A stretch of DNA of 64,000 nucleotides from Cololabis saira (lineage: Eukaryota; Chordata; Actinopteri; Beloniformes; Belonidae): assembly GCF_033807715.1 (NCBI RefSeq), contig NC_084590.1, positions 2,144,501 through 2,208,500 of the forward strand, given 5' to 3'. Each line of letters starts with the position of its first letter. The first letter of the stretch is position 1. The position numbers were made by a program, and so were the translations under genes. This document shows, piece by piece, positions 31,330 to 43,328 of the stretch. The notes under the pieces are model-generated. The model was given only the letters and a program-made list of their open reading frames with translations. It did not search any database and was not told the DNA's origin.

Positions 31330-33844
31330 CAGGGCGATCCGTTACATTCGATGTTACCGCCCGACTGCGAACGGACAGTGAAGCCGGGAGCGGCGGGGGC
31401 CCTCCGATGTCAGGCCACGGTTGCCAGTCGGTCAGGAGGAGCGGGGGTGGGGGGGTGGGAGGTGTTTCTTTCCCCCCTGCCAATCCTCTGGTCCTCTGAC
31501 CAATCCGTGCCATTCAGTGCGCAAATAACAGATTGGTCAGAGTTTTTACAGGATTAAAGCTGTCAGAGAGGTCGGATGTTTTTCTTTCCTTTTTCTGAAC
31601 ACATTATTCACTGGCTACTCTCAGGATGGAAGGACCATTTCACCCAGTATAACAATAAATGGTTTTGAATATGATTACAGACTATACCTTTAAGTCTTAT
31701 ACAGAACTAAGATTGATTGCAGTTCCTCAACTGACCAATAGAAGATGGCTCCGAAAGCGAGTCAATCTCCATTGACTCCAATGTTAAAATGTCCAACTTT
31801 AGAGCAGAAATAAATATATTTACAGCATGGTTCAAAAACTCTTCTGGTCTCAATCGATCAATTTCAAATCCGTGACAACTCTGAGGGGGGTGAATTTTTT
31901 TGGTACCATGCCAGGAGAATTTATATAAAGCAATACATTTATTTCTAATACGATTGATTTACAGTCAGCTTTGCCTATGGCTAGCCATTATCACTTCCTC
32001 ATCACGCCACAGCGCTTAACAAACCAACCAGCCATTTGTATTAACCAAGCATCAGCTAAACGCAGATGCAGCTCGGCAAATATTTTAGCAAGAATCCACT
32101 GAGGTAGATTATAGCCAAAACTAATTCTGATTGACATACATCCTGTCGGCTTGCAGAGAAACATGGCTGCACCCTTTGTAAGATGATGTTAACTGCAGGA
32201 ACAGGCTTGTCCTCATCTCCAATCCATCAGCGCTCTGTGACACATCAATCAGGTGCAGGAGGTCTGGTCACGTCTGCAGCTAGAAGCATTGCTATTCTGG
32301 GCAGGTTGATGAACGTGAGCTTCAACGTCAGCAAGTCCTTGAACAGCAAGCATTCTTTGATTGAGTTCAAATGTGAACTGTTCTGTGTTTTTGAACGCTT
32401 GGTTGGGTTGTGGTTTGGTGGGAAAACAGTTGCTTTACCAAACATAACTGTGGTTATTCTTTGGAAGAAGGAAATCTTAATATTCTTTCAAAGAAATATG
32501 GCTGACAGATTACAGGCTAGCTTAAATAAAATAAACCGGTCTGACAGGATGAGGAAATCTTACAAATCCTAATGGATCTAGTAAACAAACTATAATATCT
32601 GTACATTTTTGTTGACTCAATAATAAAATTACTCAGCAGTTCACCATTTTGAAGGGATGCAAAAGCTGACAAAATTTAGGAATCATCTAGGCCATTTTTT
32701 ACATTTATTATGGACTTCTGCCCTCTTTTATTTGGCAATTTGACCAATATGATGGTAGCATTTGACTATTTGGGTTCAGTAAGTGAAAATATTCTCAGAA
32801 ACTAAACAGACCATAAACTGACAACACAACACAACAATTTGGGTGACTGCTTCTCTAGGACAGTGGCTGCACTAATTATATTCAGCGGCATGACACCGAT
32901 TATATCATTGAATTGATCTCAAATATGCAGAGAAATTACTAGATATTGACATTATACTTTAGTAATTGCATGACTGCTGATACATATTTTTGCTTATGAA
33001 TCTTTAGGATCACATATTATCTACATTATTACAAGAGATAAACTCTTACATCATGGAAACAGTTTTTTTTTTGCAAATTGAGACACAATCAGTGACTGTT
33101 GGATTTTCTGGAAGCACCTCCCTTTTCTTTTTTAAATGTTACTGATCTGAATCAATGATCTTCCTCTGCTGTTGGCAAGACGCTGCCAGACTACGAAACA
33201 ACTTCCATCCATCTCTCCGGGCAGCTGGTACAGTTAACGGCCTCGTCATCTCACTTTAAACTGGGATGAGCTCTGCTTTCTGCCCTTCAGTTGCACAGGC
33301 AACTCCACAATGACGTTATGCAGGAACACGTCTGTAGAAGAGTGAGCCGAGTCCAACATATTCAGCTCCACAGATGTGGAGCCAGTACCACTGAGGACAC
33401 AAACAGACGATCTGTTTTGGAGTTTATTTCCTCCTCCTTTTATTTCCAGACCACCTGCACTGAGCAGATGTGTTCCTGGCTTCTGAAAACTGCATTTTCA
33501 ACCTTCTAGGAATGCTAAAACGTACTTTTGTAAATATCCAGGCTGCAGGCTTCGATCTGTTTCTGCTAGTTTTAATTCAACAGGATCTTTTTTTCCAATG
33601 CATGAATGGAGTACTTGCTTTATTATATTACTAGTCTTACATTTACAATCAAAATACACATACAAATTATGAGATTAAAAATTATATTAGTAAACTATCT
33701 GGGATTCAGGAGTAAGGAACAACAGTAAGTATGTATTGACAATTGACATTATCTAAACACTGGCCATTTTGCATGAAATACGACCGTTTTGCAACTCTGG
33801 CTCCAGTACAATGCCAAAACACTATGTAATACCAGCCCATATCA
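31330..33844. other. Mostly unrecognised DNA
   Basis: At 31345-31560 a G-rich stretch has no clear family. At about 31740-31830 a short motif (aaagcgagtcaatctccattgactcc) resembles a scrap common in fish. The 129-codon frame at 32183-32572 (plus) has no recognised domain. From 32600 to 33844 I see nothing I can support. Confidence 0.4.
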
Positions 33845-33852
33845 GTATCTAT

Positions 33853-34692
33853 TAGGAATGGGCGATATATTACCGTTCACGACATACCGTCAAAGAAATT
33901 CCCCACAGTAAGAATTTGTCATGTCGAGTAAAAATGATTCATTCCCGTCAATGACGTTTTTGTGTAACAAACATGGCGGAAGGCGGATCTGAGAGCGAGG
34001 AGCTCGTTGTTAAACAGCTCTGGAACTGGTTTGGATTTAAAAAGAGTGATGAGGAGCAAACATCATCTATTATGTGCAGAGTCTGCAAAAACTGAAGGAA
34101 ATGGTTGTTACATTTCGATATAACGTTTGACTATTACGAAAACAAATTGCAATAGTATCTAATTTGTGGCATGTTCCAACCACAGGTTAATTTGCACATT
34201 TTATTTATATTAGAAGGTCATCACTGATTGGTTTTTATTTTCAGTGAACTTTTATTCATTTGTCCTGTTTCTTTATTTATCAGGTTGTATTTTTTTCTAC
34301 TTTGTGATTTTATGAGCTAAGAAAACTTGAAGGACAATGGTACTTTTGCTGTTTGCACTGTTATCCCACTGTTTAAGCCATACAGTTTGAATAAATGTTG
34401 AATCTGTTCTTACATTTCAAACTTGTTTCATCTGAGTCATTACAGTTTTGCAGTACAGGTGTACTAATTTAATTGGTTTTTATTAATTCAATTTAATTGG
34501 TGTAGTTTAGTAGCATTTAGTATTCTTTTAGAGCAGTGTTTTGGGGGCTCCAAAGACTGAATGTGGTGATAGATTTATAGTTAAAAAGATGGAGTTGAAT
34601 TGGTATTTTTTTTAATCGTCATTTTTATCGTTATCGGGATAAATGCCAGAAATGATCGTGAGAAATGTTTTAGTCCATACCGCCCACCCCTA
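33853..34692 (+). mobile_element. hAT element with perfect 8-bp TSD (gtatctat) and transposase start relic
   Basis: Ends taggaatgggcgatat and ataccgcccacccctagt's outer part (ending cta at 34692) are imperfect complements. The TSD gtatctat lies at 33845-33852 and 34693-34700. A short coding relic of the transposase N-terminus is retained at 33973-34095; the rest of the gene is deleted. Confidence 0.9.
33973..34095 (+). pseudogene. hAT transposase N-terminus (BED zinc finger start), 40 codons
   Basis: From ATG the frame gives an acidic leader (MAEGGSESEELV), then LWNWFGFKKSDEE and SIMCRVCKN before TGA. In hAT (ZBED-type) transposases the BED finger has this W-x-W-F spacing followed by C-x-x-C; the later His pair is missing because the element is internally deleted. 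This ties the short element to an autonomous hAT parent. It cannot be functional alone. Confidence 0.68.
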
Positions 34693-34860
34693 GTATCTAT
34701 CACATAACCAAGCTAAATTAAAAAAAAAAAAAACATGTTACTAAATAGTGTGGAGTTCATCCATTGAAAAAAAATACAGTTCAGTGTATTAACTTGCACT
34801 CACGCTTCAATACGGATGGAAAGTAGCTAGTTAGACCCTCCAGAAAAACGCGGGCAAAAA

Positions 34861-35003
34861 TCCTTGATTCTGCGGGCTAAAATCCTTGATTTTGCGGGCT
34901 AAAATCATTGATTTTGCGGGCTAAAATCATTGATTTTGCGGGCTAAAATCATTGATTTTGCGGGCTAAAATCATTGATTTTGCGGGCTAAAATCATTGAT
35001 TAT
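34861..35003. repeat. 22-bp tandem repeat, about 6.5 units
   Basis: Units of ttgattttgcgggctaaaat plus two bases start at 34861, 34883, 34905, 34927, 34949, 34971 and 34993. The variable bases are ccttg/cattg and attct/atttt. The array lies inside the hAT. Confidence 0.93.
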
Positions 35004-35159
35004 GAAATTAAATGTGCAGGGTTTTTATGTGCTTTTATGCGGTGAAATTGCGGAATGCTGGAAGTTGCGGAATATGCTGGAAGTCGTGGAATATGCGGAA
35101 AGTTGCAAAATATGCGAAATATGCAGGAAGTTGCGGATTTGGCGCTGATCTCTTCCTTC

Positions 35160-35282
35160 TTGAATTCAGCGGGCTGTCTCGTCTGATCTGAGGTCGTAGG
35201 CGAAAGAAAAAGGAGAGCGCGGGTGGAGAGGAGAGGGGCGGTGGCGGCCCGGAGGCCGGCCGTCTCTCTCCCTCCAGCCACG
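35160..35282 (-). pseudogene. rDNA fragment: ITS2 end and first bases of 28S (minus strand)
   Basis: Read on the minus strand, about 100 bp match the ITS2 end of 27706-27812 (ggccgccaccgcccctctcc, then cgctctcctttttctttcgc), followed by cctacgacctcagatcagac and cccgctgaattcaag. It stops about 20 bp into 28S, earlier than the 27.8-kb copy. The differences between the two copies are few. Confidence 0.88.
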
Positions 35283-35423
35283 CGAGCGGACATATGCGAT
35301 CATCACGGGAAATATGCGCCCTTTTAGGAATAAATGTATCCCTGCGTAATCTGCGCCATTTGGCTGATTATGCAATGAATTATGCGATCGCGTAATCGCG
35401 TTTTTCTGGAGGGCCTAGCTAGT

Positions 35424-36412
35424 AAGCTAAATCCGGTAAAAAGCATCTTCTCTCATCTCTGAGACTAATGTAATTTTGTAAATTGTCCCTGACACGTATA
35501 AACTAAATAATTTAAGAAAGTTATTAGAGCGATCCCTGAGTCAGTTAGAAGGTTAGTCCCAAACATGGAAGCACGATCAGGTGTGATAAATCTGCCCTCA
35601 CTTCATTTTGATGGTCTCCATTTTTTGGCTGAGAAAAATTTAAACAAAGTCATACGTACTCACTTAAACAATATACTATTCCCAGTACGACCAAATACAA
35701 ACTCCCTTATTCAGCTTTTTACTGAACCAGACATTAAAAAACTGAGAACTAAAAAGATCAAATATCCTGTAAGCCCCAAGACAAAAGAAGTACATTTCAA
35801 AGTTATGAATAATATCTATCCATCCAAAGAGATTTGGCATAGATCATAATAACTGGATCTTCTGTGAAACTGAAATTGAAACAACTGATCATCTGTTCTT
35901 CCATTGCAAATACCCTGGGACATTTTGGGAAGATTTGCAAGACTGGTTGTCAACCAAAATTCAACTTGCTCCCCTCACAAGGGAAAATGTTGTATTCGGT
36001 ATCAACATAAAAGACACTAACTGTGATCTAATTGTGAACAACCTGATACTCTTGGTCAAATTCTTCATTAACGCATCCAAATGGACAAAAGCAAAACCAC
36101 TTTTCTCTGTTTTTAAAAGGACTTTGGATAATCACTTCGGTTCTTTGAAACTTATGGAAAAGAAACATGCAAAAGCTCTCCTGACAGCATATGAAACACT
36201 GGAAATATTTGAGGCTCCTAAAACAACAATGGCGATCTGTGCAGAACTCTGAATATAATTATTATTTCTTTTTTTTCCCACTATCCTTTTGCTATATTTT
36301 ACTTTAAAGTCAATTCCAAATGTGCCTTGTATGTTAAGAGGTGTTAATTGTTTTGTATGTTGCCATGATGTTTTGTAAATGAATTCTTGAATAATAATAA
36401 TTTAAAAAAAGA
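35424..36412 (+). mobile_element. L1-like LINE 3' end, 5'-truncated
   Basis: It contains the C-terminal part of an L1-type ORF2, then a short 3'UTR and an A-rich end (aataataataatttaaaaaaa). Left and right TSDs are not obvious. Confidence 0.78.
35565..36252 (+). pseudogene. L1-like ORF2 C-terminal fragment, frameshifted
   Basis: Frame one (35565-35849) encodes KVIRTHLNNILFPVRPNTNS and ends near VMNNIYPSKEIWHRS. A shift then leads to NWIFCETEIETTDHLFFHCK, W-E-D-L-Q-D-W-L, and on to the frame at 35935-36252 (LAPLTRENVVFG, ... FFINASKWTKAKPLF). The Cys...HLFFHC cluster followed by FW is the terminal zinc-knuckle-like region of L1-type ORF2 proteins. The RT and endonuclease are absent. The fragment is broken between 35840 and 35900. 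Confidence 0.78.
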
Positions 36413-36785
36413 TGTTGAGTGTATAGTTTTGTTCATTTTATGGCACTCCGTTTAATCCGGCAAAGGCGTCTCACGCATGACATTTTAAGGAGCATTTAGT
36501 CGCGATAGGTAAATCCTGATGACTGCCCAGCTGTACATGGACTGGTGGGGTCACCGCTAAAGTAGTGGCCACGGCCCCCCCTACAAATCTGCTGGCCACC
36601 ACCCCACTGGCCTCAATAAAAAAAAAACACTTGCCGGTCACATAGATTCTATCGTCAGTTATCCGTTTCATCCCATCATTTGGGCCAAATGCATATCAGT
36701 AGGCGTTTCTTTAAGTATTTCTGAGCCTAATGATAAATTTATATATATATATTTTTTTTTTTTGTATACATATATACACAGGACG

Positions 36786-36787
<2 letters not shown>
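36413..36787. other. No recognised gene
   Basis: Nothing coding is recognised. An acaggacggtc scrap at about 36778 resembles the end of the Tc1-type MITE family. Confidence 0.4.

Positions 36788-36842
<55 letters not shown>
36788..36842. repeat. (TA)n microsatellite
   Basis: A pure TA run, followed by a short CA run at 36843-36854, directly beside a Tc1-type MITE that targets TA. Confidence 0.95.
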
Positions 36843-37375
<533 letters not shown>

Positions 37376-37989
37376 TAATAAAATAAATATATGATAGATT
37401 AAAATATATATGATGATTTATATTATATATTAAAAATGCATGGTATTAACCATCCATTAATATATATGCAGACAAGTTAGAAAGTAAAAAAAGTATTTCT
37501 GAGCCTGTATACAACACCAGTATAATAAAGTCCTGTAATGATGGTTTTTAGTTTTGGTTCCACCCCAAGAATCCATCTCATCTGGCCCCCCTAGGAAACA
37601 TGTCTGGGTCGCCCCTGCGCTAAAGAGTGTCCAAATGTCTTCGGTACTCTTAAAAGGTGTAACCCACGTCTGCCTGATATTAACATATATTTATTAACAC
37701 ACATATATATATATATATACACAGCTCCGTCTCAGCGGACGGACAGACAGACAGACAGACAGTGACAGATCCGCCCGGGATGTGGGCTTGTACAAACCGG
37801 GGTACCATTTCCCTCAACACTCCGAACACCAGCAATTATGTAACCTCAGTTTCGCCAAAATAGGGGGTGTGTATAAACCAAAAAAACGATGTAATGCGGT
37901 AATTCAATCTCTTTGCCAAAACAAGACTTTATATGTAGCATATATTCAATTTTAGGGAAGGAGTGGAGAGGGGGGGACATTAAAACACT
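37376..37989. other. No recognised gene
   Basis: AT-rich DNA with a short gaca run near 37742-37762. Nothing else is supported. Confidence 0.45.
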
Positions 37990-38105
37990 TAAGCCTGATT
38001 TATGATTCCGCGTTAAAACGACGGCGTAGCCTACGGCGTAGAGTACGCGGCGACGCACGCCGTAGGCTTTGCGTTGGTGTAACGCAGAACAACAAATCAG
38101 CCTTC
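37990..38105. mobile_element. MITE copy (family 'ctgatttatggttc')
   Basis: The left end gcctgatttatgattccgcg and right end aacaacaaatcagcc bracket the GC core ggcgtagcctacggcgtag. TTA precedes the left end, while the right flank is ttc, so one target copy may have mutated. Confidence 0.75.
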
Positions 38106-38539
38106 AGCGCCCAAAAAAAAAAAAAAAAAAAAAAAAAACCCTACCTTCTGCTGCGGATACTGCGCAAGGAGAGCCGGAGCAAAAGCCCCTAAAACTTCCC
38201 CCTGAGTTCAGCGGTAATGGGGGAGCAGTATCTGCGTCCTCGGATGTCACTTTCCGGACATATTTGTCCACACTGGTCGTGTGAAAGGTTCCGTTATGGT
38301 ATTAGTGGGAGACTGGAAGCCAGAAACCGACCAGCCTGCTTACAACCGGGCTGATGAAAGGAGGCCTGTGATTGGCTGGAACCTCCGGCACGTCGATGTA
38401 TCGGGAGGTCTGATTGGCCAGCGTGTTATGGGCGGAACTGCAGCACATTTAAAAGCACAGTATTTTCTCCCCTCCTTTTTTTTAACAGTGGTCAAGAAGA
38501 GCGTTATTAATCACTGCTTCTGAAAAATGATGGGAGGGA
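38106..38539. other. A run, then unrecognised DNA
   Basis: A poly-A run of about 25 bases lies at 38113-38138. The 80-codon frame at 38281-38523 (plus) has no recognised domain. Confidence 0.4.
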
Positions 38540-39130
38540 AGGGGGTTATAATTTAAGTGGAAACCTAAACTTCAAATCTTTATTTGTGCATACAACAAAA
38601 ATAAGTTTTTGTGTATCAGTTTGTGGAATCAAACTGTGGAATGATTTGAATTTGGAGTTAAAAGAATGAACAAACATAAAACAATTTAAGAAGAAATATA
38701 AAGACATAGTTTATTTGAGGTATAAAAGTGAAGACAGCAGCTGTGTGTGTTTTGCTATTTCTTCATGTTGTCTTTGTATGTTTCTATACTTAGATATACG
38801 TATTATATTGATATCATAGTTATATTTATATCATAGTCATATTATATTTATATCATAGTTGTATTATATTTATGATAGAGCTTACGTTTGGTATTAAACA
38901 GGGTATTTTTGTAAAAATTATATATATATATTTATACAAATTAGTGTATAGTATAAAAAGTAAATAAAGGCATATAATGTATGTTTAGTTGTGGAAAGGG
39001 GGTGGGATTAAATACATTTATACTTCCTCCCACTCCTTTTCGAACATGTAACTGAAATATGTGTTTTGATGTGGGGTTTTTTGTTGGTTTTTTTCCGTAT
39101 GTTGTGGAATGCCCACCTGGATTTTTTTTT
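38540..39130 (+). mobile_element. Non-LTR retrotransposon 3' end scrap
   Basis: Near 38620-38750 one frame reads CGIKLWNDLNLELKE, a stop, then IKQFKKKYKDIVYLRYKSED, the style of LINE ORF C-termini (x-LWN-x-L ... FKKKxK). The 3'UTR block ggtgggattaaatacattta and cttcctcccactccttttcg follows. The clade cannot be fixed. Confidence 0.58.
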
Positions 39131-39255
39131 TTTTTGTTTGTTAGTTTGGTTGAGACACTGCAAAATATAGATAAAAATAGATTAATGTCGATTATGTAAA
39201 CTTTCTAGCACATTTGGTACATGGCAGGACTCTCACACATTATTGAACTTAAATA
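39131..39255. other. No recognised feature
   Basis: T-rich spacer. Confidence 0.4.
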
Positions 39256-39855
39256 CATGTTTACTTTTGAATACTCCTCTTATCAATAATTCTAACATTT
39301 CAAGTCATATTGCTGAGAGAACTTTACAAAGTTGGACTGGGAAAGGTATTAAAACAATTGATGATTTATATATTAATGGTTTATTTGCCAGTTTTTCCTC
39401 AATTATCTGAATTATTTGACTTATCAACACATAATTTCATAATTTTCTCTTCTCCATTTCTATTTTTATTTATTAACCCTCGGGTCATCCCGCTGCTACC
39501 AGAAAATTAGAATATTGTGATAAAGTTCTTTATTTTCTGTAATGCAATTAAAAAAAACAAAAATGTCATACATTCTGGATTCATTACAAATCAACTGAAA
39601 TATTGCAAGCCTTTTATTATTTTAATATTGCTGATTATGGCTTACAGTCTAAGATTAAGATTCCCAGAATATTCAAATTTTTTTAGATAGGATATTTGAG
39701 TTTTCTTAAGCTGTAAGCCATGATCAGCAATATTAAAATAATAAAAGGCTTGTAATATTTCAGTTTATTTGTAATGAATCTAGAATGTATGAAATTTTTG
39801 CATTACAGAAAATAAAGAACTTTTTCACAATATTGTAATTTTCTGAGACAGTCCT
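39256..39855 (+). repeat. Inverted duplication, left arm (uninterrupted)
   Basis: It matches the reverse complement of 43837-45345. In order it holds an L1-like ORF2 relic (WTGKGIKTIDDLYINGLFAS readable near 39340-39400), a scrap of L2 3'UTR (ctcgggtcatcccgctgcta), and a Tc1-type MITE truncated at its left end (39500-39855). The truncation junction ctgctaccagaaaattag is identical in both arms, so the arms are copies of one ancestral arrangement. Confidence 0.88.
39500..39855. mobile_element. Tc1/mariner-type MITE, left end missing
   Basis: It starts at agaaaattagaatattgtga directly after L2-derived sequence, lacking the first 14 or so bases, and ends ctgagacagtcctg followed by TA. Confidence 0.85.
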
Positions 39856-39889
39856 GTATACTTTTTCGGAGTTGCAATTATTTTTTTTC

Positions 39890-40930
39890 CAGTAATAGAG
39901 GATTTTTTATTTATCCTTTATTTATTCAGGAAAGTCCCATTGAGATACAATATCTCTTCTGCCAGGGAGTCCTGGTCAAGATAGCAGCAAAAAATAAATT
40001 CATTTTCATATAAAAGAAAATACATACAAGGAACAAGTAACTTTACAAAAAATAAAAAAATATCAAAACAAGAAACAAACATAAAACATACAGAATCAGA
40101 AAGCTAAAAGAATTCATGACAAGAATGACACTTGATTAAAAACAATGACATTGTTCTGTGAAAACTGATTTTAACATGTGTTTGAACATGTTAAGAGAGG
40201 GTAAATATTTAAGGTTGAGTAAGTGTTGTAGCTCATTCCAAGCTTGCGGTGCATAAAAGGAAAAGGCCGATTTACCAACTCTGTTCCAGTGCTTGGGACC
40301 TTGAGGAGAATTTTCTCTGATGATCTGGTGTTATAGTTACTAGAGTAATATTTTAATAAATTGGATATGTACAGCGGTAGTTTACCCAGTAATGCTTTTG
40401 CAATAAATATTAACATATGTGATTTTCTCCTTAGACTCAGTGAAGTCCATTCAACCCTTTGATACAAATTACAATGATGTGTACGTGCACTTGAGCCAGT
40501 TACAAACCGCAAGGCAGCATGATAGACTACATCCAGTTTTTTCAGAAGAAATGAAGATGCATGCATGTAAATGACATCACCACAGTCTTATACTGACAAA
40601 AAGGTACTTTGTACCAATCCTTTTCTAGCAGCAAAAAGAAAACATTTTTTTGCACGAAAATAAAAACCTAACTTTGGTCTGAGCTTTTTTAGGAGGCTAT
40701 CAATATGAACATCAAAGGTCAACTTATCATCCAACCAGATCCCAAGGTATTTATACGAGGTAACCCTCTCAAGGTGAGTGCCATCTACTGTTAAGATCTC
40801 ACAATCAGAATCTAATGACCGGGAACGCGTAAAAATCATGTATTTAGTCTTTTTAGAGTTTAAAATCAGTTTTCATTTAAGAAGTGACTCCTGCAATATA
40901 TTAAAAGCAGACTGCAAGGAATCCATTGCC
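39890..40930 (-). mobile_element. Non-LTR retrotransposon, 5'-truncated (minus strand)
   Basis: The 3' part includes tttatttattcaggaaagtc and ccattgagatacaatatctc, common in fish LINE tails, followed upstream by two coding pieces of an RT C-terminus. The start of the element is not seen beyond about 40930. Confidence 0.72.
40171..40839 (-). pseudogene. LINE RT C-terminal fragment, broken near 40570-40590
   Basis: The upstream piece (40588-40839) encodes MIFTRSRSLDSD, then VTSYKYLGIWLDDKLTF and ARKGLVQSTFLSV, the post-YADD thumb region of a LINE RT. The second piece (40171-40566) encodes LDVVYHAALRFVTGS, YQRVEWTSLSLRRK and LLKYYSSNYNTRS. A stop lies between them, in the region where LDYGD-like sequence normally sits. 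The catalytic YADD itself is not included. The clade is uncertain (Jockey/CR1/I group). Confidence 0.75.
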
Positions 40931-41654
40931 TTTTTTACAGATGGTGCCAAAGAATAAGGATCTTATTCTTTGCAGTGTTGTTGACCAAATAGCAGTGTGT
41001 TTTTATTCAAATTGCAAGAAAAATACAGATCTTAATGATAATGGTAAATGTAGCCGCACGTGAAGAAAATGTAATTATGTCAGTTTTGTACTTTGGAAAT
41101 AGCCCTGCATGTTGTTTCTCATCTTTCTGCAACACATTTGTGTGACCTTGATGTAGTTGTTGTTTTGTCGTGTAGCAGCTGTTAAAAACACATTTGTTCT
41201 GTAAAGTGTGAAAAAAGAAAACACAAATACCATTTATCATGTAGAAATTGTGCTTTTTGTAATTAAGCTGATGCCTCCATGTGTCAGGAAAGCAGCTGCT
41301 GTGTCCCGTACAAGAGAGGATCAAACTGTCTCTGCGTGAAGGTTAGACCAGGGCAGGGATAAAAACTGTAGAAACGATATCCAGCCTGCATCATTTCATC
41401 AAGTTATTCAAAATAGGACAAAGTAGAAGAAGTTTGTGAAAAACATGCAGACATGAATGTATCTCGTCCCCCATGTGGTCAAGCAGCAACTTTTGACATA
41501 TCAAATAACTGGATATCTGATTTGTACTAAATGTTTAATTAAATATTGATTCATCCCAACCAACTGGATATTTGACACCTTTTAGTTACTCATTGGGACA
41601 AGCGGTGTCATAATGTTGATTTCACCTCAAGTGGTTTGTGATAATGTGGTTGGG
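40931..41654. other. No recognised feature
   Basis: No gene or repeat that I can support. Confidence 0.45.
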
Positions 41655-42010
41655 CCAACACTCTGGCCCCGTTTCCACGTAGCAACAACGCTGGTGTTTA
41701 AATGCGTTTTGTCCGTTCGTTTACACGAAAACGAAGCTCAAAGTCTCCAAAAACCATCATTTCTGAAAACTCCGGCCAAAGTGGAGATTTTTAAAACCTC
41801 CGTCTTCACGTTTGCTTGTAAACAGAGGGAAACGGACATTTAGGCTTCAGAACGTCACATTATGAGACAGAAACGTCACCAGTGTCATGAGTGACACCTG
41901 TGGTTACAATTAGTTTGGCCATGTGTCATTTGTTGACGTTTTTTTCCAGAATTCCGATTGGGTAGCATGACTTTATGCTTTATGTTTGGCTGCTCATAGC
42001 ACCGTAACCC
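41655..42010. mobile_element. Partial copy of a cgtttcca-ended DNA element
   Basis: It starts ggccccgtttccacgtagca. The part aagtctccaaaaaccatcat, ctccggccaaagtggagatt, acctgtggttacaattag matches the reverse complement of about 42935-43185. It is oriented opposite to the fuller copy at 42488-43328. Confidence 0.7.
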
Positions 42011-42487
42011 GTTGCCGCTCGGACGCGATAGGATACTGATAAGTGTCAGTTTTCATTAGAGGCCAAAATTATGACTGTATGTTGACAGGTTCAAGAGTTC
42101 TTCCCATGGGACATAATCTAATGTCTAATAATAATAATAATAGTCTTTGTAAGACATAGTCTTACAAAAACGTGTAAAATACTCATTTTTTGTGGTATTG
42201 TTATCAGATTTGAACTTGCACTAGATAAGGCTTCAGGCTGTGTCTCAGTGTGTTTTAAAACCAATAAGTCACAGATTCATCTGCAGATCTGGTTACAAAA
42301 CACATTTCCGGCTGAAATAAAAACCTTCTATTTCAGTGTGTTCAAACTGAGATTACTGAATAATAGTAGCAGTTACAGAGATTCTGACAGTTGGGGGGAA
42401 AACTTCAGAGTGTTACCTTTTAAAAGAAACCAGAACCATCCATGAACTTCAAACGGTTCAAGAACAGCTTTCCATTTACTTTGGGTA
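42011..42487. other. No recognised feature
   Basis: A short TAA run lies near 42127-42142. Nothing else is recognised. Confidence 0.4.
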
Positions 42488-43328
42488 GAACTTGGGACAC
42501 GTTTCCACATAGCCGGGTATTTACAAAAACGGATATTTCCCCCTCTACGTTTTGAAAAATATCCTCGTTTACACAAACCTGCATAAATAGCTGTTAAGGT
42601 GCTATGAGCAGCCAAACCTGCAGGGGGCAGTGTAACGAGAAGATAAAGTCATGCTAGCCAATCAGAATCCTGGAAAAAAACGTGTGAAGCCTGAATAATA
42701 TGGTTCCACGTTAAATCGACGGCGTAGCCTACGTACGGTGCGCGTCGCCGCGTACCCTACGCCGTAGCTCTGCGTTGGTGTAACGCATAACCATAAATCA
42801 GACTTGACTGCCAGTTACTTCCAAGATGAACAAGAGTCTTTCGTTTGGAGTGACAGAGAAGTGGAGTTACTTTTAAGTGTGACTTTAGAATATAAAACAG
42901 GTAAAATACAAGAAAATATTGACGGTTACAAACTAATTGTAACCACAGGTGTCACTCATGACGGTGGTGACGTTTCTGTCTCATAATGTGACGTTCTGAA
43001 GCCTAAATGTTCGTTTCCCTCTGTTTACAAGCAAACGTGAAGACGGAGGTTTTGAAAATCTCCACTTTGGCCGGAGTTTTCAGAAATGATGGTTTTTGGA
43101 GACTTTGAGCTCCGTTTTGGTGTAAACGAATGGCCAAAAGGCATGAAAACGCCACCGTTTTTGCTCCGTGTAAACATAGCCTTGGATAGGCGTTTTGGGC
43201 GACTTTTACAAGAGTGGATCAGGTTAAGAGCGTATTCATGCGGGTTCATGTAAATGATGGTATTTTTCAAAACTTAGAGGGGGAAATATCCGTTTTTGTA
43301 AATACCCGGCTGTGTGGAAACGTGTCCT
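42488..43328. mobile_element. DNA element with long terminal inverted repeats (ggacacgtttccaca)
   Basis: The left end ggacacgtttccacatagcc, continuing through gggtatttacaaaaacggat and atttccccctcta, is mirrored at the right end by tccgtttttgtaaatacccg and gtgtggaaacgtgtcc, giving arms of about 55 bp. No clean TSD is seen. It contains a nested MITE (42688-42805). No transposase frame. Confidence 0.75.
42688..42805. mobile_element. Nested MITE copy (family 'ctgatttatggttc')
   Basis: The left end gcctgaataatatggttcca and right end aaccataaatcagac enclose ggcgtagcctacgtacggtg and gcgtaccctacgccgtag. It sits inside the cgtttcca-ended element. The related piece at 41.94 kb continues past the same point without it. 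Confidence 0.78.

Larger units (their letters stand above)
34832..35415. mobile_element. Second hAT-type element carrying ITS2/28S DNA
   Basis: Inverted ends accctccagaaaaacgcg and cgcgtttttctggagggcc are flanked by tagctagt on both sides (34824-34831 and 35416-35423). The interior has a 22-bp tandem repeat and, on the minus strand, the rDNA junction. Ends and interior are unlike the hAT at 27152-28148, so this is a different family. The very outer two bases do not pair, so exact edges may be off by 1-2. Confidence 0.82.

Noticed and set aside
32183..32572. 129-codon frame as a host exon
   Set aside because: No domain, splice context or codon pattern that I can support.
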